From positions 1 through 64,000 of the forward strand of contig LNBW01000024.1 in NCBI GenBank assembly GCA_001567255.1: 64,000 bases of DNA, in the 5' to 3' direction. The notes beneath the pieces are model-generated. The model was given only the letters and a program-made list of their open reading frames with translations. It was not told the origin of the DNA and did no database searches. Shown piece after piece: positions 36,255 to 45,718 of this stretch. This stretch comes from Bacteroidetes bacterium OLB9. Its GTDB lineage: Bacteria > Bacteroidota > Bacteroidia > Chitinophagales > Saprospiraceae. The position numbers were made by a program, and so were the translations under genes. Every line of letters starts with the position of its first letter. Position 1 is the first letter of the stretch.

Positions 36255-37441
36255 CTCAAATCGTCCTGGGTGCGTCGGTAGCTGAAGCAGCGCTCGGTAA
36301 GAAGATTGGGAATAGAGCTATGATTTGGGGTGCCATCGCTGGTACGATTCCTGACCTTGACGTACTTTCTAATTTTTTTCTTTCGCCGATTGAGGCACTC
36401 GCATTTCATAGAGGTATTACGCACTCTTTAGTTTTTGAGGTTGTGCTGGGCATTATCATGGGTTTTACCGTCAAATGGCTGTATGCTCAGCACTGGCATC
36501 GATGGGCAGGAATCATAGGATGGAGTTTAGTGGCGACCTTTGTTGTTGGATTACTGATTTACAGATTAGATTTTTCATGGAAGTCTGTCTTGGTTGCAAT
36601 ATTCGTTCTCGGATTGGCTATTTATATTATCTTCAAAAGATATTTTCGCTCTAGTTACACCACCCCGGAAGCACACTTGACCGGATGGATTTGGATGTTT
36701 GCTCTGGCGCTTGTGACCCATCCGATTCTAGATAGTTTTACGACTTATGGCACTCAGATTCTGCTCCCTTTTACTGACATGAGGGTTGCTTTCAACAACA
36801 TTGCTGTGGTAGATTTTTTTTATACCATTCCATTTTTGATTTGTGTATGGATTGCATCCCGTTTTGATAAGAACAATATTAGACGGTCGCAATGGAATTA
36901 TGCTGGACTCGCCATTAGTTCTTTGTACATGTTGTTGACCATTTATAATAAAATACAAGTCGATCACATATTTGAGAGTTCATTAGATGAAGCTGGTGTA
37001 AGGTATGAGCGGTATATGACTTCGCCCTCTTTGATGACCAATATTTTATGGAGTGGTGTTGCAGAAACAGATACTTCATATGTATTTGGGTCTTATTCTT
37101 TTTTTGATACTGAAACTCGATTTCTATTACACACGATCAAAAAGGACAGAGCAAATCTAAATGATCAATTAAATTCTGATTCTACACTGAAAACACTGCG
37201 TTGGTTTAGTGATGATTATTATATTATGGAGCGAGAGAGCGATCAGAAGATTAAGTATTATGATCTTAGATTTGGTGCTTTTAAATTGTCACCCGAACAA
37301 CCGGAAAAATTTATGTTTAATTTTGATCTTGAAGTTGACGGAGATGGTAACGTTATTTTGTTAGGGCAAAATAGGAATCGAAAAGAGATGGATGTACGCA
37401 AAGTGATGAAGGTTTTTATCGATCGAATTGCAGGTATTTAA
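36242..37441 (+). CDS. YdjM-type membrane-bound metal-dependent hydrolase
   Basis: A 399-residue protein of the LexA-binding, inner-membrane-associated hydrolase (YdjM) family. The N-terminal MDSLTQIVLGASVAEAALG, GTIPDLDV, and AFHRGITHS (His56, His61) are hallmark motifs with likely metal ligands; LVTHPILDSFTTYGTQ follows. About five membrane helices fill residues 60-230, and a soluble C-terminal domain follows. The function is not established. It overlaps rnc by 13 bases, so translation is probably coupled. Confidence 0.82.
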   Translation: MDSLTQIVLGASVAEAALGKKIGNRAMIWGAIAGTIPDLDVLSNFFLSPIEALAFHRGITHSLVFEVVLGIIMGFTVKWLYAQHWHRWAGIIGWSLVATFVVGLLIYRLDFSWKSVLVAIFVLGLAIYIIFKRYFRSSYTTPEAHLTGWIWMFALALVTHPILDSFTTYGTQILLPFTDMRVAFNNIAVVDFFYTIPFLICVWIASRFDKNNIRRSQWNYAGLAISSLYMLLTIYNKIQVDHIFESSLDEAGVRYERYMTSPSLMTNILWSGVAETDTSYVFGSYSFFDTETRFLLHTIKKDRANLNDQLNSDSTLKTLRWFSDDYYIMERESDQKIKYYDLRFGAFKLSPEQPEKFMFNFDLEVDGDGNVILLGQNRNRKEMDVRKVMKVFIDRIAGI

Positions 37442-37452
37442 TTATCGAGATC

Positions 37453-37944
37453 ATGTTACCAAAGTACAAAAATCTATTAGATAATGCACAGCGCGAAAGA
37501 AAAGCCAATGAACACTGGGCCAGGAGTCAAACGCATCTCAAGGGTGAAACTATGTTGAATGAACTCAAGGCTGCTCATCATGCTGCATTTGAGCAAATTG
37601 ACTGCCTTCAATGTGCCCATTGTTGTAAAACGATACCGCCACTGGTTACTTCTAGTGATATAAAAAGGATCGCTTCTTTTCTGAAAACTACACCTAAGCA
37701 ATTCACTCGTAAATATGTGATTACAGACATTGATGGTGAGCAAACATTTTCAAATGTACCGTGTGTTTTTCTAGGTGCTGATAACAAATGCACTATTTAT
37801 GAGGTTAGACCTGAAGCCTGTCGCCGGTATCCGCATACGGATGAGGTAGCCTACTTTCAGCGCCCTACACTTAATATTGCCAATACGCTAGTATGTCCTG
37901 CCGCTGCCTTGGTGGTAAATACCTTAAAAGATAAAAATATATAA
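37453..37944 (+). CDS. YkgJ-family cysteine-cluster protein
   Basis: A 163-residue protein. CLQCAHCCKTIPP, PCVFLGADNKCTIYEVRPEACRRYP and a further VCPAA cysteine form the conserved cysteine cluster of the YkgJ/UPF0153 family, thought to bind zinc or iron-sulfur. The role is unknown. It lies 11 bases after the YdjM-type gene and 2 bases before the next gene. Confidence 0.85.
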   Translation: MLPKYKNLLDNAQRERKANEHWARSQTHLKGETMLNELKAAHHAAFEQIDCLQCAHCCKTIPPLVTSSDIKRIASFLKTTPKQFTRKYVITDIDGEQTFSNVPCVFLGADNKCTIYEVRPEACRRYPHTDEVAYFQRPTLNIANTLVCPAAALVVNTLKDKNI

Positions 37945-37946
37945 GC

Positions 37947-38534
37947 ATGATTTACGAATTCAATGGATATATTCCGGTTGTCCACGAGTCTGCATTTGTA
38001 CATCCTCAGGCAGTCATAACTGGCAATGTCATCATAGGAAAAAATGTATATATTGGTCCGGGAGCTGCATTGAGAGGAGACTGGGGCGAGATCATCATAC
38101 ACGATGGATGTAATGTGCAGGAAAACTGCACCTTGCACATGTTTCCCGGCAAGTCTGTCATCCTACACGAATCGGCACATATCGGTCATGGAGCCGTCTT
38201 ACATGGAGCAGTCATAGGACGTAACAGCATGATAGGTATGAATAGTGTAATCATGGATGATGCAGTCATTGGTGAGGAATCTATTGTAGGCGCTATGGCT
38301 TTTGTTAAGGCAGGCGAGGTTTTTGAACATCGCAGTTTGATTGTCGGCAACCCTGCAAAAGTCATTAAGAAAGTGAGTGATGAAATGATGGCCTGGAAAA
38401 CAGAAGGAACAGCATTGTATCAACAACTCCCTGCAGAATGTAAAGCGACACTTCGCCCTTGCGAACCACTCCGAGAGATGCCTTCTGATAGGCCAAAGCA
38501 GCAAGAGATTTATAAGTTTTTTGGTAGAAAATGA
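37947..38534 (+). CDS. Gamma-carbonic-anhydrase-like hexapeptide-repeat protein (PaaY/CaiE type)
   Basis: A 195-residue left-handed beta-helix protein. Hexapeptide turns such as GNVIIGKNVYIGPGAALRGD and HIGHGAVLHGAVIGRNSMIG carry the metal-type histidines (AHIGHGAVLHG). The C-terminal PCEPLREMPSDRP resembles the tail of PaaY/CaiE proteins more than plain gamma-carbonic anhydrases. It may be a thioesterase or carbonic anhydrase; neither is proven. It is the last gene of the fabF operon and converges on aat 9 bases later. Confidence 0.78.
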   Translation: MIYEFNGYIPVVHESAFVHPQAVITGNVIIGKNVYIGPGAALRGDWGEIIIHDGCNVQENCTLHMFPGKSVILHESAHIGHGAVLHGAVIGRNSMIGMNSVIMDDAVIGEESIVGAMAFVKAGEVFEHRSLIVGNPAKVIKKVSDEMMAWKTEGTALYQQLPAECKATLRPCEPLREMPSDRPKQQEIYKFFGRK

Positions 38535-38543
38535 GGATGATAA

Positions 38544-39218
38544 TTATGGATTGCTAAGCCATTCAAGACGATTTTTTCTAAGTATCTCGTGGAATTGTTC
38601 GCCCTGTATAAACTCACCACCTAAGCTCTCAAGATGGGCATTGGGTTGCTGGCAATCTATAACTTTATAGCCTTCTTTTTCCAATCTGCGCGCCAGAGTG
38701 ATAAAGCCAAATTTAGAGGCATTACTCTTGAGACTAAACATCGATTCGCCATAAAAAACTTTACAAATTGACATACCATATAAACCACCGGCTAGCTCAT
38801 CACCATCCCATACTTCTACTGACCAGGCATACCCTAGATGGTGCATCCGAGTATATGCTGCTATGATGCGGTCATCTATCCAGGTGCTGGTCTGTCCTTT
38901 GCGTTTTATTTTCTGGCACTGTCTGATGACTTCGTCAAAACACGTATTGTAAGTCACTCGGTATTTATTCTGATTAAAATAAGAATGCATACTTTTAGCC
39001 ACTTTTACTTTAGAAGGGAAAATGACATATCTAGGGTTAGGACACCACCAGATGATGGGTTCATTAGGATTGTACCATGGGTAAATACCATAGTGATATG
39101 CAAGCAGCAGCCTATCTACAGATAAATCACCAAATAGTGCTAAAATGCCTTCGGCACTTACTGTGGCAGGATGAGGAAATTGAAGATGATCTGTGTCTAA
39201 AAAGAGAAGGTTTTTCAT
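38544..39218 (-). CDS. aat: Leucyl/phenylalanyl-tRNA--protein transferase
   Basis: A 224-residue enzyme transferring Leu or Phe from tRNA to the N-terminus of proteins with basic N-termini, marking them for ClpS-ClpAP. GIYPWYNPNEPIIWWCPNPR is the family signature; SVEVWDGDELAGGLYG and ESMFSLKSNASKFGF complete the GNAT-like fold. The ATG at 39216-39218 is chosen over the TTG one codon upstream. Its pathway partner clpS is 4.4 kb away on the same strand. Confidence 0.94.
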   Translation of the reverse strand: MKNLLFLDTDHLQFPHPATVSAEGILALFGDLSVDRLLLAYHYGIYPWYNPNEPIIWWCPNPRYVIFPSKVKVAKSMHSYFNQNKYRVTYNTCFDEVIRQCQKIKRKGQTSTWIDDRIIAAYTRMHHLGYAWSVEVWDGDELAGGLYGMSICKVFYGESMFSLKSNASKFGFITLARRLEKEGYKVIDCQQPNAHLESLGGEFIQGEQFHEILRKNRLEWLSNP

Positions 39219-39289
39219 CAAAAAAATTAAAAAGGTGACTTTAGATGAATAGCTTTTGATTCAACCTGACAGTAAAAGGCTAAGCCTGA

Positions 39290-39297
39290 TACATTTG
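39290..39297 (+). promoter_or_regulatory. -7 promoter box ahead of the IS481-type remnant
   Basis: TACATTTG fits TAnnTTTG and precedes the ATG at 39341 by about 40 bases. It is probably the relic promoter of the transposase. Confidence 0.4.
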
Positions 39298-39340
39298 TGT
39301 GCGAAACAAAAATAAATTTAACCTTTAAAATACTGTCAAA

Positions 39341-39560
39341 ATGAATATAGAGACAAAATTAATCAAAACAAGTTAGGATTACATGGATTAGCAGAAGAAT
39401 TAGAAAATGTATCCTTATCCTGCAAATATATGGCTTATAGTAGAGATACGCTTTATAGGTACAAAAGCGCTTTTTGAAGCCATAGGAGAAGAAGGACACT
39501 GAAAACTGAGTCGCAAGAAACTCATTATCAACAACAGAATCGAGGAGTAGATTGAAAAAA
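39341..39560 (+). pseudogene. IS481-family transposase remnant (N-terminal)
   Basis: Translated across frames, this reads MNIETKLIK, then NKLGLHGLAEELENVSLSCK and YMAYSRDTLYRYKSAF, then ALFEAIGEEGH, KLSRKK, NNRIEE and IEKRV. That order matches the helix-turn-helix start of IS481-type transposases (typically KNKLGLL-LAEELGNVSQACKVMGYSRDTFYR..GGEEAL..RRKPNLKNRV). At least two frameshifts and in-frame stops are present and the integrase core is absent, so it is dead. No inverted-repeat ends were found. Confidence 0.6.
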
Positions 39561-39622
39561 GAGTACCGAAATAGATATGAAGTACCATTTTTATGTTGTC
39601 AATTTCTGATGTAAAATCTGGG
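39552..39622 (+). repeat. Dispersed repeat tail, copy 3
   Basis: gtaccgaaatagatatgaag with its flanks matches the reverse complement of about 215-275 (roughly nine tenths identical by eye over 54 bases) and in part 29545-29577. It adjoins the IS481-type remnant, hinting that the dispersed repeat could be derived from, or inserted beside, such an element. Confidence 0.5.
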
Positions 39623-39963
39623 TTTAACAAAATCAAGTAAAAACCAAATATAATATTAAAACCAACACTATAAGATTAGGATGGAGCAGAATAATGTGTT
39701 TAATATGCGTTTAGTTCGAGTTAATATTTTTTAAAATCCGATAAAAAAGAATTATTAATTTATGTATATGACAAATATGCAGTAAAAAAATAGTGTTTAT
39801 TATTTGGATATACTAAAATGTATATCTATCTTTACAAGTGACAATGATGCTGTTTAAAGTTTTAGTGTTTGCTTTTATCTATTCATCTACGGACAAATGA
39901 CATATGGCAAAATGGCTTAAAATTAAAACACATCATGTATTTTTATAATTTAAAATGTTAATT
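39623..39963. other. AT-rich upstream region of the phase-variable surface gene
   Basis: No gene is seen. A near-consensus -7 box (TATCTTTA, near 39824-39831) could drive the gene beginning at 39964, with a leader of about 125 bases. Confidence 0.35.
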
Positions 39964-42900
39964 ATGATGAAAAATAGAATGTTATTATTTAAAAAACGGG
40001 GGGGGGCAGAATTTAATTTTAACAATTGTTTTCATGCTTAGTGTTGTATTATGCCAGGTGAAAGGGCAGATACTTCTGTTAGATTTTAATGTAGGGAGCG
40101 AAGCGAATTGCAATGCTTACACGGATTGGATTGAAAATGGACAAGTCTATGTAAAATATCCGGAGATTCCGGTTAAGTCATTGTCTAATCAAACTGATGT
40201 TCACAACTTCTTGACTAATGATCAATGTGATACTTGGATATATGCTCCGAGCATTAACCATGGAAGTGTCCGGATAAGCAGTGGAAATGATAGAAAGTTG
40301 ATAGTACAAAAAGGCGCTGATGTCGCACCTTTCGATCAAACTTCTCCTACCACATCATTACAAGGTCAATTAGGTATCTTGTTGGATATTCCTGATAGTG
40401 AGTTGAAAGATAACTATTTTTATCAGATAAAATATGATATGCATCAGCTTTTTGATACCAATTGCGTAAAAGTTTTGGAAACAATTCCACCTCAAATACA
40501 GGAAGCAGTAGGTACACCGACGATAAGCCTTTATTATAAGTTTAAGTACGATAGCTCTGATGATATGTATGGGTTTATTGAGAACAACCATGCTCATAAC
40601 TTGGCTATAAGCTCTAATTCGGATCTGCGCATAGGAGAGTTTACAACTCAAGGTTTAGGGGCAGGTATATATCATTCTGATATATTCAAATTTGCTGTAC
40701 CCGATAATCCATTGCCTACATCCATACACCAGATAGCTATGTTCGTAACTGCAAATTTAGCAGGGGTATGTGATATGGATTTAATAGGAGAAGGAGGAGA
40801 GAGACAAACTTTGCAAGAATCTCCTATGGCTGCATTAGTGGACAATGTAGAGATAGATTGCGATCAGAAAAATATCGCCTTTTTCTTAGATGTGACACTT
40901 TTGCAACCACACGAGTTGACATCATGTGCATATAGTCGTGTATATAAAGCGGAATTGAGTACATCTTGCCCTAATGTGGACTATAATAACTTCTCGTATT
41001 GGATAACAGTGACAAACGAACAAGACGAGGTAGTAAGATATGTCCATAACACCGGTAAAACTACATATATAGATTTAGATGGGCTTCCTGATGGTACATA
41101 TAAATTCAAAGTCGACTACGATGATTCTGGTGGATATAATGCGGATGTTATTGAGTATATTCCGGATGATAGCCGACAAATCCAAACCGTCAATCATATC
41201 AATGAACCATATGTCGTGACTGGTACTGAGGTGTTTTCAGATGATGCATATATGGCAACAGATATGATCATCATGTCAGGTGGACATCTTACAGTATCCG
41301 CAACACTGTACATGAAAGACAACCACAAAATAGAAGTGCAGGAGGGTGGAAAATTGGATATAACCTTTACAGGTCATATCACGGCTTGTGAAACGCAGTG
41401 GTTTGGGGTAGTGGTCAATGGAACAGGAGAGGTCTATAGTCAGGGTACGCTCAGTAAGTCAAAAACTGGAATCAGGGCACTTTCAGATGCTTCTGGAAAG
41501 ATACATACAGAGGGGGCGCATTTCTTTGATAACGAGGTAGTGAATATCCACGTGGAAGGCCCAACAGAGATCAGTGTAAAAAATACGGATATATTAGGGG
41601 GCATACGAGGCGTACATCTTGTTAATAGTACAGGAGGTACTACCTCCAATGGTGTGTTTTTTGAAGGGAATCAGTTTTCATACCAGACCAATGAGGGCAT
41701 TTTGGCTATAAATACAACTATTAATGTCCGCGGTGGCAATCAGTTTGTAGGTTGCCATGAGGCTATCGCCATGAGGAATTTATTTGGATCTAATGTCGAG
41801 TCTTTTATAGGTGGAGATGCTAGTTTTCCTATATCCAATGAATTTTTAAATTGTGATATAGGCGTATATGCCAATGGCAGCACACAAAAAATAAAGAATA
41901 ATATTTTTAACTACTGCAATAACGCTACGTGGATGTCCGGCTTAAATGGGTATGAATCAGAATTCAACAGCTTTACCGGCGGATATAATGCAGAAGGTCT
42001 TTTTGGTGCAGGAAGCGAATCCAATATATCAGAGCATAATGACCATAGTAGTTCAGTTTATGGTATCAGAGCATATTTTGAAAATAATTACTATACTTTC
42101 CTGTCCAATTGCTTCAATAGTGCCGGGACAGATGTCGAGGCCTACGGTACGATTAGTGGCGCCCAGGGTAATGAAAATGTAGCGGCTTCCAATTGCTTTA
42201 CACATGCGAATTATGTACAAGATCTTGTGCTCAATACGAATCATGTTTTGTATTATGTGCCAAAACCAAATATTACCTACCCGCCATGTTTAGATCCTGT
42301 GATGCAGGGTAGCTATATAGTCGTAGATAAATCGGAAGCACATCAAAGTAATCAATGTGGCACGTCTCTTAGTAACCCTCCTATCAGGGAGTATGATTAT
42401 ATCAAAGCGTTGGGGTGTGACAGTGTGCGGCTTCACAATATGATATTGGACTACCGGAGGCAGCTAAAAACACTGCTAGTGAAATCTACACCGCTATCCC
42501 AAACAGAAAAAGCAATGGTTGCCTGGCTGAATCGCCACATACGCTATCTTGTCAATCAGTGGGCAAGGTGTCTTCGCAAGCATGGGAAATGGACTGAGTT
42601 ATATACATGGTACAGGGAACAGGAAGATAAAGCGTATGACATCAAAGCAGCAGAAGTGAAAGTAATCATGGGACAGTACAATGATGCGATTTCCTTATTG
42701 GAAGATATCCAGGATACGTATAGCATGGACGCGTCCGTCATGGATGCGATACTGCTCAATATCGCATATGTCCGCAATGACATAGCAACACCGGTATTCA
42801 CGCCTACACAGCTAAACCTGCTGCGTAGTGTAGCATCCATGTCCGACCCTTATGCAGCTTATGGGAGAGCGTTACTGTATGTATTGACAGACGAGAAGAT

Positions 42901-43207
42901 AGAGCCTGCGTTGCCGGAAAGTAATGTATATAGGAGTGCACCGGCTTCGGCAGAAGAAATCGATGAAATATATACTATTAAGCCTAATCCTGCATCAGAT
43001 ATCATCAACATAACAATTGATAATAGCAAAGAAAACAGTACTTATGAATATGGCATCATGGATCTTGCTGGGAAAGTAATGCTACGTAATGTTATTGATG
43101 CACAATCTGGAATAGATATATCATCGATGAAACCGGGTATGTATTTTGTACAAATCCTAAAAGACAATATCCCTGAATGTGTCCGTAAGATAGTAATCTT
43201 AAAATAA
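39964..43207 (+). CDS. T9SS-secreted beta-helix surface protein with poly-G tract in signal peptide
   Basis: A large surface protein of about 1,080 residues if read from ATG 39964. The frame is continuous only from ATG 40034 (1,057 residues), which has a truncated signal peptide. From ATG 39964 the codons give MMKNRMLLFKK, then a G9 run at 39998-40006. With one G fewer the frame runs into QNLILTIVFMLSVVLCQVKG, completing a normal signal peptide. As given (G9) the gene is out of frame. Downstream are an N-terminal beta-rich region, a fibronectin- or Ig-like part (~300-390), a right-handed beta-helix (~430-720), a helical TPR-like stretch (~790-900) and a type A T9SS sorting domain (~980-1057; IKPNPASD, MDLAGKV, KIVILK). 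The ligand is unknown. It lies between aat and clpS. Confidence 0.85.
39998..40006 (+). repeat. Homopolymeric G9 tract in coding sequence
   Basis: Nine consecutive G follow A6C, within the signal-peptide codons of the surface protein. G8 would restore the frame. Long G runs are rare in AT-rich DNA and are typical of slipped-strand phase variation, though they are also prone to sequencing error. Confidence 0.8.
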
Positions 43208-43208
43208 G

Positions 43209-43595
43209 ATGACTTATGAGACGAATAGTAAGGATAATGATGATTGTTCTGTCTTTGTGTGCCATTTTGGCACAGAAGGGTATAGGATAGACATGAAAGT
43301 ATTGTTATGGCAAAATCCCGATGCAAACATGGAAAGAAAGCCTCCATCTTGCACGAGAAAAATGCTAAACGCTTATTATCAAATTGTTGTATCTTTACCT
43401 ATGTCAGATGAAGAAGAAGTGGGCAATGCTGAGGAGCAACCCTTCATATATAATCTAATGGAATGGTCTGAGGGAATTTTTCCCTACTCATATCGAGAAG
43501 ATCATTCCAAGAAATTAAGTCTCAGAAAACTTATTAGAAACATTGTAAAAAATATGTCTTGTGTCAGATTAAGACATACCTATTACACTTTATGA
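43209..43595 (+). CDS. Small hypothetical protein, probably a frameshifted secreted protein
   Basis: The frame at 43209-43595 encodes 128 residues without a recognised family. Seven bases inside it, in another frame, ATG 43216 opens MRRIVRIMMIVLSLCAILAQ, a good signal peptide that ends at TAG 43288. Adding one G to the GGG at 43278-43280 would fuse that signal to the rest (GYRIDMKVLLWQNPDANMER), giving a secreted protein of about 126 residues. It starts a few bases after the large surface protein, so it may belong to the same transcript. Whether it is a gene, a fragment or decay is uncertain. Confidence 0.35.
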   Translation: MTYETNSKDNDDCSVFVCHFGTEGYRIDMKVLLWQNPDANMERKPPSCTRKMLNAYYQIVVSLPMSDEEEVGNAEEQPFIYNLMEWSEGIFPYSYREDHSKKLSLRKLIRNIVKNMSCVRLRHTYYTL

Positions 43596-43665
43596 GGCCA
43601 CCTTCATTATATAATCTACAATAATATTGTTAACCTTTGATACCGATGAGCAACGCTCAAGATGC

Positions 43666-43965
43666 TTATTCGGCAACGGTAGTTTCGATGACGGCTAAAA
43701 GTCCACGATCTATTAATGCCTCTTTCATTGGCTGCAAAACTTCCAAAGAAGCTGTTTTGACAGTAGCTTTCCCTTTGAAATGTACAAGGAGGGAAAGCTG
43801 CTCTGATTGCTCGAGAGTATGCTTGCAGATTTCCATAAAACACTGAATAACCCAGTCAAAGGTGTTTATATCGTCATTATAGACTATCAACTGCGCATGG
43901 AGACCAGACGTAACATCTTCATCGACTAGTATGTCTTCCGGTTCATCAAATTTTACGTTCGTCAT
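43666..43965 (-). CDS. clpS: ATP-dependent Clp protease adaptor ClpS
   Basis: A 99-residue adaptor that delivers proteins with destabilising N-terminal residues to ClpAP. LIVYNDDINTFDWVIQCF is the conserved pocket region, and CKHTLEQSEQLSLLVHFKGK and the late LIDRGLLAVIE match ClpS. It lies about 40 bases downstream of the peroxiredoxin gene on the same strand. Its substrate-marking partner aat is in the same window. Confidence 0.9.
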   Translation of the reverse strand: MTNVKFDEPEDILVDEDVTSGLHAQLIVYNDDINTFDWVIQCFMEICKHTLEQSEQLSLLVHFKGKATVKTASLEVLQPMKEALIDRGLLAVIETTVAE

Positions 43966-44004
43966 CTGATTAAATGAATGGTTATTTAAAACTAAAATAT
44001 ATAA

Positions 44005-44475
44005 CTATGATAATTGATGTAAAGTTTCATTAATGGCTTCAAAATTTGGCAAATCACCTGCATTTTCCAATACTTCTGCATATTGAATGTTGCCTGTTTT
44101 GTCGATTACAAAAGCAGATCGTTTGGCCACACCTTTCATCCCAAATACAAACTCATCATAGAGTGCACCATAGGCAGCTGCAGTTGTTTTGTTCCAGTCA
44201 GAAAGCAAAGTAAAGTTGTAATTTTCTATTTCCTTAAATTTCTTTAAGGTAAATAATGAATCAACTGATATAGCTAGAATTTGTGCATCCAATTGGTCAT
44301 ACTGAGCACGAGTGTCACGAATTTCACACAATTCTGTGGTGCAAACACTTGAAAATGCTAGTGGGAAAAACAAAACCACTACATTTTGGCCATGAAAATC
44401 TGCCAACGATACATCATTTTTGTCCGTGTCTTTTAGCGTGAAAAGCGGAGCTTTATCTCCAATTTTTAAACTCAT
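44005..44475 (-). CDS. Peroxiredoxin (AhpE/BCP-like)
   Basis: A 156-residue thiol peroxidase. The peroxidatic cysteine is Cys45 in FFPLAFSSVCTTELC, and Cys50 is in the position of a possible resolving cysteine as in BCP. The sequence FFPLAFSSVC is closer to AhpE-type members. It begins 21 bases after the predicted transcription start from the -7 box at 44502-44509; clpS follows. Confidence 0.9.
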   Translation of the reverse strand: MSLKIGDKAPLFTLKDTDKNDVSLADFHGQNVVVLFFPLAFSSVCTTELCEIRDTRAQYDQLDAQILAISVDSLFTLKKFKEIENYNFTLLSDWNKTTAAAYGALYDEFVFGMKGVAKRSAFVIDKTGNIQYAEVLENAGDLPNFEAINETLHQLS

Positions 44476-44501
44476 AATTTTTTAATTTTTATTGTTTACT
44501 A

Positions 44502-44509
44502 CAAAGTTA
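44502..44509 (-). promoter_or_regulatory. -7 promoter box for the peroxiredoxin-clpS unit
   Basis: On the minus strand this reads TAACTTTG, matching TAnnTTTG; transcription would start near 44496. Confidence 0.5.
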
Positions 44510-44729
44510 TACTTTCTTATGATATTCCAAAACCAGTTTTGAGTCATTAACTGGATTTTAAATTTTTAATGCATCATTTGGAGTTAAAATACCATAGGGG
44601 ATGAGAACCATAGTTATTTTTTATCTCCATTACAGTCGCCTCAGGTTTATTCTATTTTGAGCTTGACCATTTTAAATATATTGTTTCTGTTATGAAAAGA
44701 ATACGATTTGAATCACTTGGTAGCATTAT

Positions 44730-45050
44730 TTACATTAGCTTATAATTATACTTAGTTGTTCTTTTGTCTGAATATTTCATGGTTTGTTTTTTGTATGTCC
44801 AATAACTGAGACAACTATTATTTTCAAACCACTCAAACCGATAAGCAATTGGTATATCATACTTGGTGATCATTTTATCATCCTTTGCAAATTTTAATCT
44901 AGAAATACTTTGTTGTTCTTGTGCTTTTTTTCAGCAAAAGGATATCTTGTTCAAGCTATCTTAGAGGTGCCTTTCGGCTACATGATCAATCTCCTGCTCA
45001 CATCCTAGATTTATGAAGCGTGTCAGTATCAACGTCAAATAGCACTTCAT
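44730..45050 (-). pseudogene. Decayed lipoprotein-like gene
   Basis: One minus-strand frame of 107 codons runs from ATG 45048-45050 to TAA 44730-44732 and is interrupted only by two in-frame stops (TAA at 44961-44963, TGA at 44931-44933). The start MKCYLTLILTRFINLGCEQE resembles a lipoprotein signal ending LGC, and the rest contains DIPIAYRFEWFENNSCLSYW. No family was recognised. This is the only coding-like signal in the 800-base gap 44510-45322; the remainder shows nothing else. Confidence 0.35.
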
Positions 45051-45322
45051 TTGAACTATTTTGAAAAAGGTAAGATGAAGGCCAATTAATGTATCTGTCT
45101 TACATTACTGGATTGTTTTAATCTTAATAAATAGATATCGAATGGTGGATCAACAAGAAATGGAAAAATTTAAATTTGAGTTGAAAACGGAATGTAGAGG
45201 CATTTTATATTCAGTTTTTTTTAAAATAGTAAAGAAAAAGCCAAATAACTGTCTATTTGTAACCATTATGTGGGAACTATAAGAAATACAATTTTGTTAA
45301 TATTATAAATAATTGAAGCAAT

Positions 45323-45535
45323 ATGGATGTTGAAAATTTTGTAACAATACGCTCTTACAAGGACAGAGTTCAGGGTGAAGTAATGTTAGCAGCATTGCAT
45401 AATGCAGGAATCAAGACATTTCTTCGAGATGATGGTAATAATGTGCTCCCATTTGAAAATGAGCTTGTCATCATGGTGCATGAATCCGATGTGGACGCAG
45501 CACTTGAGTTACTTGAAAAAGAAGAAGACTTGTAA
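45323..45535 (+). CDS. DUF2007 domain protein
   Basis: A 70-residue protein. FVTIRSYKDRVQGEVMLAAL, then AGIKTFLRDDG and the C-terminal VHESDVDAALELLEKEE match DUF2007, a small ferredoxin-like domain proposed to act in signalling. Its length equals the family norm. The real function is unknown. Confidence 0.8.
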   Translation: MDVENFVTIRSYKDRVQGEVMLAALHNAGIKTFLRDDGNNVLPFENELVIMVHESDVDAALELLEKEEDL

Positions 45536-45718
45536 GTCGGCGGTAGATTTACCTTTTTAATTATTACAATAGTACTGGACATATTTATTGCTCTGTGCTG
45601 GACAAAATAGTATAGTCGCAGAGCAATTTTATTTATTGATTGAAAAAAAAAGCATCATACATTCATATTATTCTAAAAGGAATTATTAATATTTGTAGTT
45701 TAGAAATTTTTTTGAACC

